Position numbers and translations under genes: made by a program
From: Pseudoxanthomonas sp.
Lineage (GTDB): Bacteria; Pseudomonadota; Gammaproteobacteria; Xanthomonadales; Xanthomonadaceae
Direction: 5' to 3'
Assembly: GCF_027498035.1 (NCBI RefSeq)
Contig: NZ_CP114978.1
Span: forward strand, 1,922,001-1,986,000
Length of the DNA: 64,000 bases
Shown here: piece by piece, positions 7,959 through 16,563 of the stretch
Layout of the letters: each line of letters begins with the position of its first letter
Numbering within the stretch: the stretch's first letter is position 1
The notes under the pieces: model-generated
Databases searched by the model: none
Seen by the model: only the letters and a program-made list of their open reading frames with translations
What the model was told of the DNA's origin: nothing

Positions 7959-9136
7959 CGCAGTGCCTCGTCGGTGGCCAGCAAGTGGCGCGAGATGATG
8001 ACGCGCATGATCTCGTTGGTGCCTTCCAGGATCTGGTGCACGCGGCAGTCACGCAGCAGGCGCTCGACCGGGTATTCGCGGATATAGCCATAGCCGCCGT
8101 GCAGCTGCAGCGCATCGTTGCAGATCGAGAACCCCGCATCGGTGGCGAAGCGCTTGGCCATCGCGCACCACACGGTGGCATCGGCGGCTTTCGCATCCAG
8201 CTTGCGCGCGGCGGTGTGGACCATCTGCCGCGCCGCGACCAGTTCGGTGGCCATGTCCGCCAACTTGAACTGCAGCGCCTGGAACTCGCCCAGCTTCTTG
8301 CCGAACTGGGTGCGTTCGCCCATGTAGCGGCGCGCCGCATCCAGCGCGCCCTGCGCCGCGCCCAGCGAACAGGCCGCGATGTTGATGCGGCCGCCATCCA
8401 GCGCCTTCATCGCCAGCTTGAAGCCGTCGCCTTCGCTACCCAGCAGGTTGGCCGCCGGGATGCGCACGCCTTCGAAGGTGATGCCGCGGGTGGGCTGGCT
8501 GTTCCAGCCCATCTTTTCTTCCTTGCGGCCATAGGTGATGCCCTTCGCGTCGGCCGGCACCACGAACGCACTGATGCCACGCGCGCCGATGTCGCCGGTG
8601 CGCGCCATCACCACCAGCACGTCGGTCGCGCCGGCACCGGAGATGAAGGCTTTCGAACCATCGAGCACGTACGCGTCGCCATCGCGCACCGCGCGGGTCT
8701 TGAGCGAAGCCGCATCCGAACCTGCACCCGGTTCGGTCAGGCAATACGAGCCCAGCTTCTCGCCCGCCGCCAATGCCGGGCACCACGCATCGCGCACCGC
8801 CGTGGTGGCGTTGCTGGCGATCAACCAGGTGACCATGTTGTGGATGGTGATGAAGGCCGCCGTGGACGGATCGACCGTGGCGAGTTCTTCGAACACCACT
8901 GCCGCGTCCAGCCGCGTCATGCCCAGCCCGCCGGCGTTTTCGGGCGTGTACAGCCCGCAGAAACCCAGCTCGCCGGCCTTGGCAATCGTCTCGCGCGGGA
9001 AGATGCCTTCGGCGTCCCATTGCGCGGCGTAGGGCGCCAGCTCCTTGTCGGCGAAATCACGCGCAGCCTCGCGGAAGGCAAGCTGCTCTTCGTTGAGTTC
9101 GGCGGCGTCGTGCGGGAGTTTCATCACTGCATTCAT
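7955..9136 (-). CDS. Acyl-CoA dehydrogenase, probably isobutyryl-CoA dehydrogenase
   Basis: FAD-dependent alpha,beta-dehydrogenation of a short branched acyl-CoA; operon context points to isobutyryl-CoA to methacrylyl-CoA. The product of about 393 residues shows the ACAD landmarks: CLTEPGAGSDAASLKT (FAD/substrate site), KAFISGAGATDVLVVMART, RTQFGKKLGEFQALQFKLAD and the C-terminal QILEGTNEIMR with the catalytic glutamate before GT. I use ATG 9136; a GTG sits directly before it at 9139. The stop overlaps the hydratase start by four bases. The ETF acceptor is not encoded here. Confidence 0.9.
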   Translation of the reverse strand: MNAVMKLPHDAAELNEEQLAFREAARDFADKELAPYAAQWDAEGIFPRETIAKAGELGFCGLYTPENAGGLGMTRLDAAVVFEELATVDPSTAAFITIHNMVTWLIASNATTAVRDAWCPALAAGEKLGSYCLTEPGAGSDAASLKTRAVRDGDAYVLDGSKAFISGAGATDVLVVMARTGDIGARGISAFVVPADAKGITYGRKEEKMGWNSQPTRGITFEGVRIPAANLLGSEGDGFKLAMKALDGGRINIAACSLGAAQGALDAARRYMGERTQFGKKLGEFQALQFKLADMATELVAARQMVHTAARKLDAKAADATVWCAMAKRFATDAGFSICNDALQLHGGYGYIREYPVERLLRDCRVHQILEGTNEIMRVIISRHLLATDEALR

Positions 9137-9152
9137 CACAAGGTTCCGTCGG

Positions 9153-10658
9153 TTATTTCAGGCTGATCGTGGTGTTGACGCCGTGGCTGAGCGTGTCGTC
9201 GTCGAACCAGCGCGCGGTCACGGTCTTGGTCTGGGTGTAGAACATCACCACCTGCTTGCCGTAAGGGCCCAGGTCGCCCAGCTTGGAGGCGCGCGAACCG
9301 GTGAAGGAGAACAGCGGCACCGGCACCGGGATCGGTACGTTGATGCCCACCTGGCCCACGTCGATGTCTTCCTGGAACTTGCGGGCAGCCGCGCCGGACT
9401 GAGTAAACACGGCAGTGCCGTTGCCGTTGGGATTGGCGTTGACGAAGGCGATCGCTTCTTCCAGCGTGTCCACCTCCGCAATCACCAGCACCGGCCCGAA
9501 GATCTCTTCGTCGTAGATGCGCATGCCCGGCTTGACCCCGGAGAAGATGGTCGGCCCGACGAAATTGCCCTGCGTATGGCCTTCCACCTGCGGCTTGCGG
9601 CCATCCAGTTCCAGCGTGGCGCCTTCGCTGATGCCCGATTCGATCAGCGATTCCACCCGCGAACAGGCCGTGGTGGAAATCAGCGGGCCGACATCGACGC
9701 CCTTGGCGTCGCCCGGGCCGACCTTGAGCGTTTTCGCCTTGGCGACCAGGTCGGGAATCCACGACTTCGCCTCGCCCACCAGCACGAGCGTTGAAGCCGC
9801 CATGCAGCGCTGGCCGGCCGCGCCGAACGCCGCGCCCGCCATCGCATTGAGCGTCTGCTCCTTGTTGGCATCGGGCAGCACGACCGCGTGGTTCTTCGCA
9901 CCCATCATGCATTGCACGCGCTTGCCGGCCAGCGAGGCACGGTTGTAAACGTGGGTGCCGACCTTGGTCGAACCAACGAACGACACCGCCTTGATGTCCG
10001 GGTGATCGCAGATGGCGTTGACCACTTCTTCGCCACCGTGGACGACGTTGAGCACGCCCTTGGGAATGCCGGCTTCCAGGGCCAGCTCGACCAGGCGCAT
10101 GGTCACCATCGGGTCCTGTTCGGACGGCTTCAGGACGAAGGTGTTGCCCGTCGCAATGGCCATCGGGAACATCCACAGCGGGATCATCGCCGGGAAGTTG
10201 AACGGGGTGATGCCTGCGCACACGCCCAACGGCTGCAGCACGCTGTAGGTGTCCACGCCGGTGGCGACGTTGTTGGCCAGCTCGCCCAGCTGCAGGTTGC
10301 CGATGGCGGCGGCGTGCTCCACCACTTCCAGGCCGCGGAACACATCGCCCTCGGCGTCGGGCAGGGTCTTGCCCTGTTCGGCCGTGAGGATCGCCGCCAG
10401 CTCGGCCATGTTTTCGCGGATCAGCTGCTGGTACTTCAGGAAGATGCGTGCGCGGGTGCCGATCGGGGTCTTGCGCCAGGTCTTGAAGGCTTCCTTGGCC
10501 GCGGCCACGGCCTGGTCGACCTCGCCCACGGTGGCGAACGGCACCTTGGCCAGGACGTCCTGGGTGGCCGGATTGACGACGTCCTTCCAGGTGGTCGTGG
10601 TGGATTCGACGAAGGCGCCGTCGATCAGCAGGGACACGCGGGGACGTTCGGCATTCAT
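9153..10658 (-). CDS. mmsA: Methylmalonate-semialdehyde dehydrogenase (CoA-acylating)
   Basis: Converts methylmalonate semialdehyde plus CoA and NAD+ to propionyl-CoA, the end of the valine pathway. About 501 residues, ALDH superfamily. Visible are the NAD-binding GITPFNFPAMIPLWMFPMA, SFVGSTKVGTHVY, the nucleophile Cys285 in GAAGQRCMAAS, and EEIFGPVLVI. ATG 10658 is preferred over a TTG nine bases upstream because MNAERPRVSLLIDG matches usual family N-termini. It is the first gene of the minus-strand operon that ends with mmsB, and its promoter must lie in the 120-base gap shared with the divergent ScfR-type regulator. Confidence 0.94.
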   Translation of the reverse strand: MNAERPRVSLLIDGAFVESTTTTWKDVVNPATQDVLAKVPFATVGEVDQAVAAAKEAFKTWRKTPIGTRARIFLKYQQLIRENMAELAAILTAEQGKTLPDAEGDVFRGLEVVEHAAAIGNLQLGELANNVATGVDTYSVLQPLGVCAGITPFNFPAMIPLWMFPMAIATGNTFVLKPSEQDPMVTMRLVELALEAGIPKGVLNVVHGGEEVVNAICDHPDIKAVSFVGSTKVGTHVYNRASLAGKRVQCMMGAKNHAVVLPDANKEQTLNAMAGAAFGAAGQRCMAASTLVLVGEAKSWIPDLVAKAKTLKVGPGDAKGVDVGPLISTTACSRVESLIESGISEGATLELDGRKPQVEGHTQGNFVGPTIFSGVKPGMRIYDEEIFGPVLVIAEVDTLEEAIAFVNANPNGNGTAVFTQSGAAARKFQEDIDVGQVGINVPIPVPVPLFSFTGSRASKLGDLGPYGKQVVMFYTQTKTVTARWFDDDTLSHGVNTTISLK

Positions 10659-10778
10659 GGGAATCAACGGCCTGATGGCAAGAGAGATTCACATTGTTTG
10701 CAAATATCACGCCGCGATCAGCCGATTTTTTGCTTAATCTGGCGAACGGAAGCGCACCATTCTGCGAAGATTGTGAAT
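10659..10778. promoter_or_regulatory. Divergent control region with a TTTGCAAA palindrome
   Basis: This AT-rich gap between mmsA and the ScfR-type regulator holds the perfect 8-base palindrome TTTGCAAA at 10697-10704. Weaker relatives are TTTTTTGCTTAA near 10726 and TCTGCGAAGA near 10761. RamB, an actinobacterial relative of this regulator class, is known to bind TTTGCAAA-like sites, so 10697-10704 is a good operator candidate. The spacing relative to promoters is inferred only. Confidence 0.5.
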
Positions 10779-12152
10779 ATGACCCGTCCCCATCGCCAGC
10801 TCGGCCTGCGCCTGCAGCGCCTGCGCCAGCAACACGGCCTGACCCAGGCCGAGCTGGCGCAGCAGCTTGGGCTCTCGCCCAGCTACCTCAACCAGATCGA
10901 GCGCAACAAGCGCCCGCTCACCCCGGCCGTGCAGCAGCGGCTTCGACAAACCCTGGGCGACACCGCCGGACTGTTCGACAGCGACGACCCGGCCGCCCTG
11001 ATCGATCCGCTGGCCGACACGCTGCTGGCGCTGGGCCAGCCGGGCGTGACCACGGCCGAACTGCGTGCCCTGGCCGGCAACCTGCCGCAGGTGGCGCACG
11101 CGCTACTGGAGCTGCATCGCCAGCACCGCGCCCTGCGCGAACGCACCGCCGCGCTGGAACTGCAGGTCGGCACCGACCCGGCCGCGCCGACCCTGCTGCC
11201 GGCCGGCGACCAGGTGCGCGACTACTTCAACCGGCTGCGCAACCATTTCCCCGAGCTGGACGACCTGGCCGAAAACCTGTTCGCCGAACTCGGCCTGGTC
11301 GCCGGCCACACCGCGCCGCGCCTGCGCCAACTGCTGGCCGACCGCCACGGCGTGCTGGTGGAAGTCGGCGCCTCACCCGGACACGACAAGCGCGCCTTTG
11401 ATCCCGACGCGCGCGTGCTGCACCTGCCCGATTACCTGCGCCCCGGCCAGCAGGCCTTCCAGATGGCCGTGCAGCTGGCACTGCTGGAACACACGCCGCT
11501 GATGGATGTCTTGATCGCACGCGCCGGTTTCCATGATGCCGAACGCATCGCGCAGGGGCGCATCGGCCTGTCCAACTATTTCGCCGGTGCCCTGGTGATG
11601 CCCTACGGCGAATTCCTGCGCTGCGCCGAGGAGAGTCGCTACGACATCGAGTGGCTGGCGCACCGCTTCGGCGTGGGCTTCGAGGCGGTCTGCCATCGCC
11701 TGTCCACGCTGCAGCGCGAAGGCGCGGCCGGGCTGCCGTTCTTCTTCATGCGCGTGGACCGCGCCGGCAACGTGTCCAAGCGCCATTCATCGACCGACTT
11801 CCACTTCTCGCAGGTCGGCGGCTCGTGCCCGCTATGGATCGTGTACGAAGCCTTCAACCAGCCCGGCCGCGTGCTGGCCCAGGTCGCGCGGATGCCCGAT
11901 GGGCGCCGGCATTTCTGGATCGCCCGGCAGGTCAGCAGCGGACCGGTGGGTCATGGGCAACCGCGCAAGACCTTCGCCGTTACCCTGGGCTGCGACCTGC
12001 GCCACGCCGACCGCATGATCTACGCCCGCGGCATCGACACCCGCACCGACAACGCCGTCGCCATCGGTCCGGGTTGCCGGACGTGCGAATGGAATGACTG
12101 CCTGCAACGCGCGTTTCCGGCGCTGCCGCAATTGCGAGGCATCGGCCAGTAG
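10779..12152 (+). CDS. ScfR/RamB-type short-chain acyl-CoA responsive regulator (XRE HTH + M78-like + DUF2083)
   Basis: Probably controls the divergent valine/propionyl-CoA genes. 457 residues from ATG 10779. The N-terminal XRE helix-turn-helix is clear: LGLRLQRLRQQHGLTQAEL, then LGLSPSYLNQIERNKRPLT. The middle is an IrrE/M78-like segment, recognisable by LPDYLRPGQQAFQMAVQLAL, but I see no HEXXH zinc site. The C-terminal ScfR domain contains FFFMRVDRAGNVSKRHS and a cysteine cluster, GCRTCEWNDC. The reading frame runs far upstream without a stop, but only the ATG at 10779 begins the HTH. Its last 170 or so bases are repeated with differences at 14039-14208. Confidence 0.88.
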   Translation: MTRPHRQLGLRLQRLRQQHGLTQAELAQQLGLSPSYLNQIERNKRPLTPAVQQRLRQTLGDTAGLFDSDDPAALIDPLADTLLALGQPGVTTAELRALAGNLPQVAHALLELHRQHRALRERTAALELQVGTDPAAPTLLPAGDQVRDYFNRLRNHFPELDDLAENLFAELGLVAGHTAPRLRQLLADRHGVLVEVGASPGHDKRAFDPDARVLHLPDYLRPGQQAFQMAVQLALLEHTPLMDVLIARAGFHDAERIAQGRIGLSNYFAGALVMPYGEFLRCAEESRYDIEWLAHRFGVGFEAVCHRLSTLQREGAAGLPFFFMRVDRAGNVSKRHSSTDFHFSQVGGSCPLWIVYEAFNQPGRVLAQVARMPDGRRHFWIARQVSSGPVGHGQPRKTFAVTLGCDLRHADRMIYARGIDTRTDNAVAIGPGCRTCEWNDCLQRAFPALPQLRGIGQ

Positions 12153-12238
12153 CAGACCATTTCGCACCGCGCACGACGCACGGGCACGTCGCGCCACACA
12201 CTTCAATCCTGCGGATACCCCTGCCTTTCGCCTCGTTG

Positions 12239-13168
12239 ATGACGCATGCCATGAACACGCCTTCGATACCGAAATCACTGCGCAGTTCCGGAATGGGGCT
12301 GGAGCAGTACCTGCCCGGCCGCAAGGTGGCGCAAGGCAGCGGCCGTGCGTGGCGAGGGCTGGATGCGCAGATCTTTCTGCGCCCGGCCGTGGGGCGCGAA
12401 ATGCTGGTCCCGTCGGTCATCGAACCCTTGATCGCCTTCATTCTTCAGGGCGATGCCACGCTGGAAGAACGCGAGCTTGATGGCCCATGGACCGCCACCC
12501 AAGCCTGTGCTGGCACGGTGTATCTGACCCATGCCGACCGCGCGTACCACCTGCGCTGGCGCGCACAGAACGACGCGCCGTTCGAAGTTCTGCAGCTGTA
12601 TCTGGGCGCGTCCCTGCTCGATGCCGCAAGCAAGGCACTGGGACTGGACGCGGCGACGCTGAAAATCGCCGACGCCTGCGACAACGACGACAGCTTCGCC
12701 AAGGCCACGCTCACCGTACTGGCCCAGGAGCTGCGTCAGGGCGAGCGCGCCTGCCCGCTGTTCGTGCAATCGCTCGCCAACAGCCTGACCGTCCATCTGT
12801 TGCGTACACACGCGACCACCCGCGCGCAGCCTGCGCGTGCCGATGCAAGGCTTCCCAACTGGAAACTCCTGCGCGCCACTGACCACATGGACCGGAACAT
12901 CGCCAAGGCCTTCGACCTGCAGGCGCTCGCCGATCTCTGCGGAATGAGCAGATCGCATTTCAGCCGCGCCTTCCACGGCTCTACCGGGCAACCGCCTTCA
13001 AGCTGGTTCATCGCCCGACGCATCGACATCGCAAAAACCCTGTTGGTGGAGACCACGGACAGCATCACCGACATCGCGCTGAGCGTGGGCTACGACAATC
13101 CCGGCCACTTCTCGCAAGTCTTCCGCAGGCGCACCGGCATGCGCCCCTCGGCATATCGGGACACCTGA
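12239..13168 (+). CDS. AraC-family transcriptional regulator
   Basis: About 309 residues. The C-terminus carries the two AraC helix-turn-helix motifs: DLQALADLCGMSRSHFSRAF, then ITDIALSVGYDNPGHFSQVF followed by RRRTGMRPSAYR. The N-terminal half is an AraC cupin-like ligand domain (LEQYLPGRKVAQGSG and following). ATG 12239 and 12251 are both possible starts; neither has a clear ribosome site. The SDR gene follows on the same strand after about 114 bases, so this regulator probably controls it. Both genes lie between two copies of the scfR 3' end, which suggests that they arrived together as a cassette. Third codon positions look somewhat less GC-biased than in neighbours. Confidence 0.85.
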   Translation: MTHAMNTPSIPKSLRSSGMGLEQYLPGRKVAQGSGRAWRGLDAQIFLRPAVGREMLVPSVIEPLIAFILQGDATLEERELDGPWTATQACAGTVYLTHADRAYHLRWRAQNDAPFEVLQLYLGASLLDAASKALGLDAATLKIADACDNDDSFAKATLTVLAQELRQGERACPLFVQSLANSLTVHLLRTHATTRAQPARADARLPNWKLLRATDHMDRNIAKAFDLQALADLCGMSRSHFSRAFHGSTGQPPSSWFIARRIDIAKTLLVETTDSITDIALSVGYDNPGHFSQVFRRRTGMRPSAYRDT

Positions 13169-13282
13169 AACGCACCGCAAAATCACCACAACGCCCGCAA
13201 CAGCGCAAACGCGCCAGACAACTGGCGTCACTACTGTTCTCCCCATCAATTCCGCCCGCACGGGCAACAGATGGAGAACGTC

Positions 13283-14029
13283 ATGTCACACCACAACACC
13301 GTTGCATTCATCACTGGCGCATCCAGCGGCATCGGCGCCGCCACTGCGCGCACCTTGGCCGCACAGGGCATCATCGTCGGACTGGCTGCGCGCCGCGCAG
13401 AACGCCTTGAAGCACTGGTTTCGCAGATCCAATCCGATGGCGGCCAAGCCATCGCGCTGCAGACCGATGTCACCGATCCGGCGTCTTGCCAACACGCGGC
13501 GCAAACACTGGTCAAAGCCCATGGCCGCATCGATGTGCTGGTCAACAATGCCGGGCTGATGCCGCTCTCGAACATCGATCAATTCAAGACCGATGAATGG
13601 AAGCGCATGATCGATGTCAACGTGATGGGCGTGCTCAACGCCTCGGCCGCCGTCCTGCCCCACATGATCCGCCAGCACTCCGGACATGTGTTCAATCTTT
13701 CCTCCATCGCGGGCCGGAAAGTCTTCGCCGGCCTGTCGGTGTACTGCGCCTCGAAATTCGCCGTCGCCGCCTTGTCCGAAGGCATGCGTCTGGAGCTGGC
13801 ACCCAAGCACAACATCCGCGTCACCTGCATCCAGCCTGGCGCGGTGAAGTCCGAACTCTACGAGCAGATTTCCGACGCCAACTACCGCAAGCAAATGGAT
13901 GATCTGGCAGCCAGCACGACCTATCTGGAAGGCGAAGACATCGCCAGCTCGATCCTCTTCGCCTTGAACGCCCCGGCACGCATGGATGTCTCGGAGATGT
14001 TCATCATGCCGACCGAGCAGGGCTGGTAA
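13283..14029 (+). CDS. Short-chain dehydrogenase/reductase (classical SDR)
   Basis: NAD(P)-dependent oxidoreductase of unknown substrate, 248 residues. It has TGASSGIGAA (cofactor glycine motif), DVTDP, VNNAG, and the catalytic set FNLSSIAGRK and VYCASKFAVAAL (Ser, Tyr, Lys all present). I start at ATG 13283, seven bases after GGAG; an in-frame ATG at 13271 overlaps that ribosome site. It belongs to the NADP-preferring YdfG/serine-3-dehydrogenase-like group by the tail (EDIASSILFALNAP), but the substrate cannot be read from sequence. It is the second gene of the AraC-SDR cassette and ends 10 bases before the repeated scfR tail. Confidence 0.88.
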   Translation: MSHHNTVAFITGASSGIGAATARTLAAQGIIVGLAARRAERLEALVSQIQSDGGQAIALQTDVTDPASCQHAAQTLVKAHGRIDVLVNNAGLMPLSNIDQFKTDEWKRMIDVNVMGVLNASAAVLPHMIRQHSGHVFNLSSIAGRKVFAGLSVYCASKFAVAALSEGMRLELAPKHNIRVTCIQPGAVKSELYEQISDANYRKQMDDLAASTTYLEGEDIASSILFALNAPARMDVSEMFIMPTEQGW

Positions 14030-14038
14030 CGGCGGCGA

Positions 14039-14225
14039 CAAGACCTTCGCCGTCACCCTGGGCTGCAATCCGCACCACGCCGACCGCATGGTCTACGCCC
14101 GCGGCATCGACACCCGCACCGACAACGCCGTCGCCATCGGCCCGGGTTGCCGCACCTGCGAATGGAACGACTGCCTGCAACGCGCGTTCCCGGCGTTGCC
14201 GCAGTTGGGGGCGGTGGTGCGGTGA
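14039..14225 (+). pseudogene. Detached second copy of the scfR 3' end
   Basis: This stretch encodes KTFAVTLGC, then ARGIDTRTDNAVAIGPGC, RTCEWNDCLQRAFP and a stop at 14223-14225, the same frame and sequence as the last 56 residues of the ScfR-type regulator. By eye, 14039-14208 matches 11966-12135 with about 14 differences in 170 bases, most of them silent. There is no start or HTH, so it is a remnant. Either it is the original end of scfR, displaced when the AraC-SDR cassette brought in another end, or a partial duplication. Confidence 0.85.
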
Positions 14226-14305
14226 CCGGGCGCGCTGTTCATGTAAGCCTACGGGCATCAATCAGATCACCATCGAAGAAGTGCACTCTGACCCCGATCT
14301 CCTGT

Positions 14306-14722
14306 TCAGTCCGTTTCCCGGCGCGCCTGGATCATCTTCCAGCCGTTCCCGGACGGATCGCGGAAGCCGGCATCCATGCTGCCGTAGCGCTCCACCGGCT
14401 CCTGCGTGAACTCCACGCCGAGCGCACGCATCCGCTCGTAGGCGGCGCGGCAGTCCTCCACGTCCAGCACTAGCGGCGGCATGGCGCCCTTGGCCACGAT
14501 CTCGCGCAATGCCTGCGTGGTATCAGCATCGTGCACCGGCGGCCCAGGCACGAACAGCCCCAGCTGGAACGACAGCCGCTCCGGGTGTCGTACCGTCAGC
14601 CAACGGTAGTCGCCGTTGCGCACGTCGGCGTGGACGCGAAATCCCAGCTTGTCGACGTAGAACTGCAGCGCTTCGTCCTGGTCACGGACATACAGCCCGA
14701 CCACTCCCACACCCTGGCTCAT
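14306..14722 (-). CDS. VOC/glyoxalase-family protein
   Basis: Small vicinal-oxygen-chelate protein, 138 residues, of unknown substrate; relatives act in bleomycin or fosfomycin resistance, lactoylglutathione lyase chemistry or methylmalonyl-CoA epimerisation. Visible are VVGLYVRDQDEALQFYVDKL (first beta-alpha-beta unit), LTVRHPERLSFQL, and FRDPSGNGWKMIQ with the usual C-terminal DPxGN. ATG 14722 is seven bases after GGAGG, better than an upstream ATG at 14734. It lies 30 bases downstream of an AraC-type regulator on the same strand, a frequent pairing, so it is probably its target. Confidence 0.82.
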   Translation of the reverse strand: MSQGVGVVGLYVRDQDEALQFYVDKLGFRVHADVRNGDYRWLTVRHPERLSFQLGLFVPGPPVHDADTTQALREIVAKGAMPPLVLDVEDCRAAYERMRALGVEFTQEPVERYGSMDAGFRDPSGNGWKMIQARRETD

Positions 14723-14752
14723 GTCGCCTCCCATCGTTTGGATGCTGGGATG

Positions 14753-15244
14753 CTAGCGCCCCAGCTCCCGCCGCCGCTTCTCCGAAACTGCGGTGATGAG
14801 GACCGGCCGGCCGGAAGCACTGGCGTAGCAGACCGGCACCCGGTCCAGCGTGTGCGGCGCGGCGCGTGCGCGATGCTCTCCCGGGCTTTCGCCGACGATG
14901 TCGCGGAAGGTGCGACCGAACGTGCCCAGGCTCTTCCAGCCGGCCTGGAACGCGATCTCGGTGATGGCAAGTTCCGTCTCGCGCAGCAGCGCCGTGGCCC
15001 GTTCGATCCGGCGCGTGAGCAGGTAGCGGTGCGGTGGTACGCCGAAGGCCTGTTTGAACGCGCGCGCGAAGTGCGCCTCGGACACGCCACTGACCTGCGC
15101 CAGCCGCCGGACCGGCCAGTCCTGGTGTGAGGCAGCGTCCATTCTGTCCCTCGCGCGCAGCAGGCGGCGCAACAGCCGTGGGTCCTGACCGGGCCGTGCG
15201 GATGGCCCTGCACTCGTGGGCGACCGACTGAGTGTTCTGCTCAT
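14753..15244 (-). CDS. Short AraC-family regulator
   Basis: 163 residues, essentially a DNA-binding domain with little N-terminal sensor. The two helix-turn-helix units are PVRRLAQVSGVSEAHFARAF, followed by FKQAFGVPPHRYLL, and ITEIAFQAGWKSLGTFGRTF, then DIVGESPGEHR. The start is uncertain: ATG 15244 gives MSRTLSRSP, while a TTG at 15301 would add 19 residues. It lies immediately upstream of the VOC gene on the same strand (30-base gap), so the two form one transcription unit and the regulator probably controls it. Confidence 0.78.
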   Translation of the reverse strand: MSRTLSRSPTSAGPSARPGQDPRLLRRLLRARDRMDAASHQDWPVRRLAQVSGVSEAHFARAFKQAFGVPPHRYLLTRRIERATALLRETELAITEIAFQAGWKSLGTFGRTFRDIVGESPGEHRARAAPHTLDRVPVCYASASGRPVLITAVSEKRRRELGR

Positions 15245-15779
15245 AGCGCACCGTCTTGCATTGGGAACAGGGCCAGAGTGTAGTTTCTGAAGATTTTGCA
15301 ATTAACTCTGCTGATGGACCTTGACCCGGCTTTTGATCTGGCAGGCCGTAAAGCGCGCCGAGCACCGCAGGCTGGTCGGGCCGAAGAGGTGCGGATGTCT
15401 GAGCGCAGCGAGTTCCCGCACCCTGCTGGGCAAGCGAGGCGTACAGCGCACCGATGCGCAGCATCGGCGCGTGTCCGGCGAGGACGGCTTTGGCTACTGT
15501 TCCCATGACAAAGGCAGCGCGCGCCCGAAGACGTGAAAGTTCTGCTGCCCTGAAAAACTCAACGCAACGCCCTTGGATCCCCGCTTTCGCGGGGATGACG
15601 AAATGCACGCAGCGTGTATCCCACGAAGAAAGCGCGCGTCTGGATGACCTGCCATCTGATGGATGAGGGCAAGTCCGGACTATCGAAGACGGCAGCATTC
15701 CTGATGCCGTGACGGCGGAATATTGCCGCGATGTAGCTGGGCTAAGCTTGCCGCCCGGCTTCGCCACGCTTCGCTGCAC
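15245..15779. other. Gene-poor stretch with a repeat half-copy
   Basis: I see no convincing gene in these 535 bases. Several short frames are open in 15300-15540, but none has a start with a ribosome site or a recognised domain. At 15578-15601 there is a 24-base sequence identical to 31966-31989, with the hairpin CCCCGC-TTTC-GCGGGG followed by ATGACGA. It is one arm of a dispersed palindrome. The AT-rich stretch near 15270-15310 probably holds the promoter of the AraC-VOC unit. Confidence 0.5.
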
Positions 15780-16553
15780 ATGACCCACACTCTCCCGCGC
15801 CTGCTTGCCACCCTGCTCCTGTCGGCCATCGCCCTGCCCGCCTGGGCGGAAATCCCGATCTACAAGGTCAAGATCGTCAACACCTATCCGCACGACACCG
15901 CCGCGTTCACCGAGGGACTGTTCTATCTGGATGGGCATCTATACGAGAGCACCGGCGAGCAGGGCGAATCCTGGGTGCGCAAGGTCGAACTGACCACTGG
16001 GAAGGTGCTGCAGCAAGCCGATCTGCCTTCGCAGTATTTCGGCGAGGGCATCGTGGCTCACGACGGCAAGCTGATGCAGCTGACCTGGCGCAGCGGCGTG
16101 GGCGCGGTACGCGACCTGAAGACGTTCGAGATCACCGGCAGCTTCCGCTACTCCGGCGAGGGCTGGGCGCTGACTCGTGACGACCAGCACCTCTACATGA
16201 GCGATGGCACGCCGACCATCCGCGTGCTCGATCCGGTCAGCCTGATGCAGATGGACAGCATCAACGTCACCTCAGACGGCAAGCCGCTCCAGCGCATCAA
16301 CGAGCTGGAATGGATCAAGGGCGAGCTGTGGGCCAACGTATGGATGACCGACCGCATCGCGCGGATCGACCCCAAGACCGGCAAGGTCATCGGCTGGGTC
16401 GACCTGAAAGGCATGTTCGATTACCACGCGCTGCCCAACCCCACCGACGACGTGCCCAACGGCATCGCCTACGACGCCGAACACGACCGCATCTTCGTCA
16501 CCGGCAAGCGCTGGCCGAAGCTGTTCGAGATCAAGCTGACTGGGCCGCACTGA
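15780..16553 (+). CDS. Glutaminyl-peptide cyclotransferase (plant/bacterial type)
   Basis: Cyclises N-terminal glutamine to pyroglutamate on peptides; exported to the periplasm. 257 residues from ATG 15780, which gives a good signal peptide (MTHTLPRLLATLLLSAIALP, then AWA). The mature part is the five-bladed propeller known from the Xanthomonas campestris enzyme: NTYPHDTAAFTEGLFYLDG, LYESTGEQGESWVRKVEL, YFGEGIV, SDGTPTIRVLDP, INELEWIKGELWANVW and NGIAYDAEHDRIFVTGKRWP. The glutamates of FTEGL and INELE, and the Trp/Asn of LWANVW, are conserved pocket residues of the family. It stands alone, followed by a long perfect inverted repeat. Confidence 0.93.
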   Translation: MTHTLPRLLATLLLSAIALPAWAEIPIYKVKIVNTYPHDTAAFTEGLFYLDGHLYESTGEQGESWVRKVELTTGKVLQQADLPSQYFGEGIVAHDGKLMQLTWRSGVGAVRDLKTFEITGSFRYSGEGWALTRDDQHLYMSDGTPTIRVLDPVSLMQMDSINVTSDGKPLQRINELEWIKGELWANVWMTDRIARIDPKTGKVIGWVDLKGMFDYHALPNPTDDVPNGIAYDAEHDRIFVTGKRWPKLFEIKLTGPH

Positions 16554-16563
16554 TCGCTTTGCA

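Noticed and set aside
9888..10778. Long open frame on the plus strand running into the ScfR-type gene from upstream
   Set aside because: It lies antisense to mmsA and is an effect of high GC. The regulator's HTH begins at ATG 10779, and the divergent promoter region must be non-coding.
12153..14031. Insertion sequence or integron cassette
   Set aside because: No transposase, integrase, terminal inverted repeats or attC-like site. The flanking repeats are scfR coding sequence, so recombination by homology is more likely.
14682..15938. 418-codon minus-strand open frame across the VOC and AraC genes and the cyclotransferase start
   Set aside because: It overlaps three supported genes in a different frame and has no domain; it reflects GC-rich codon structure.
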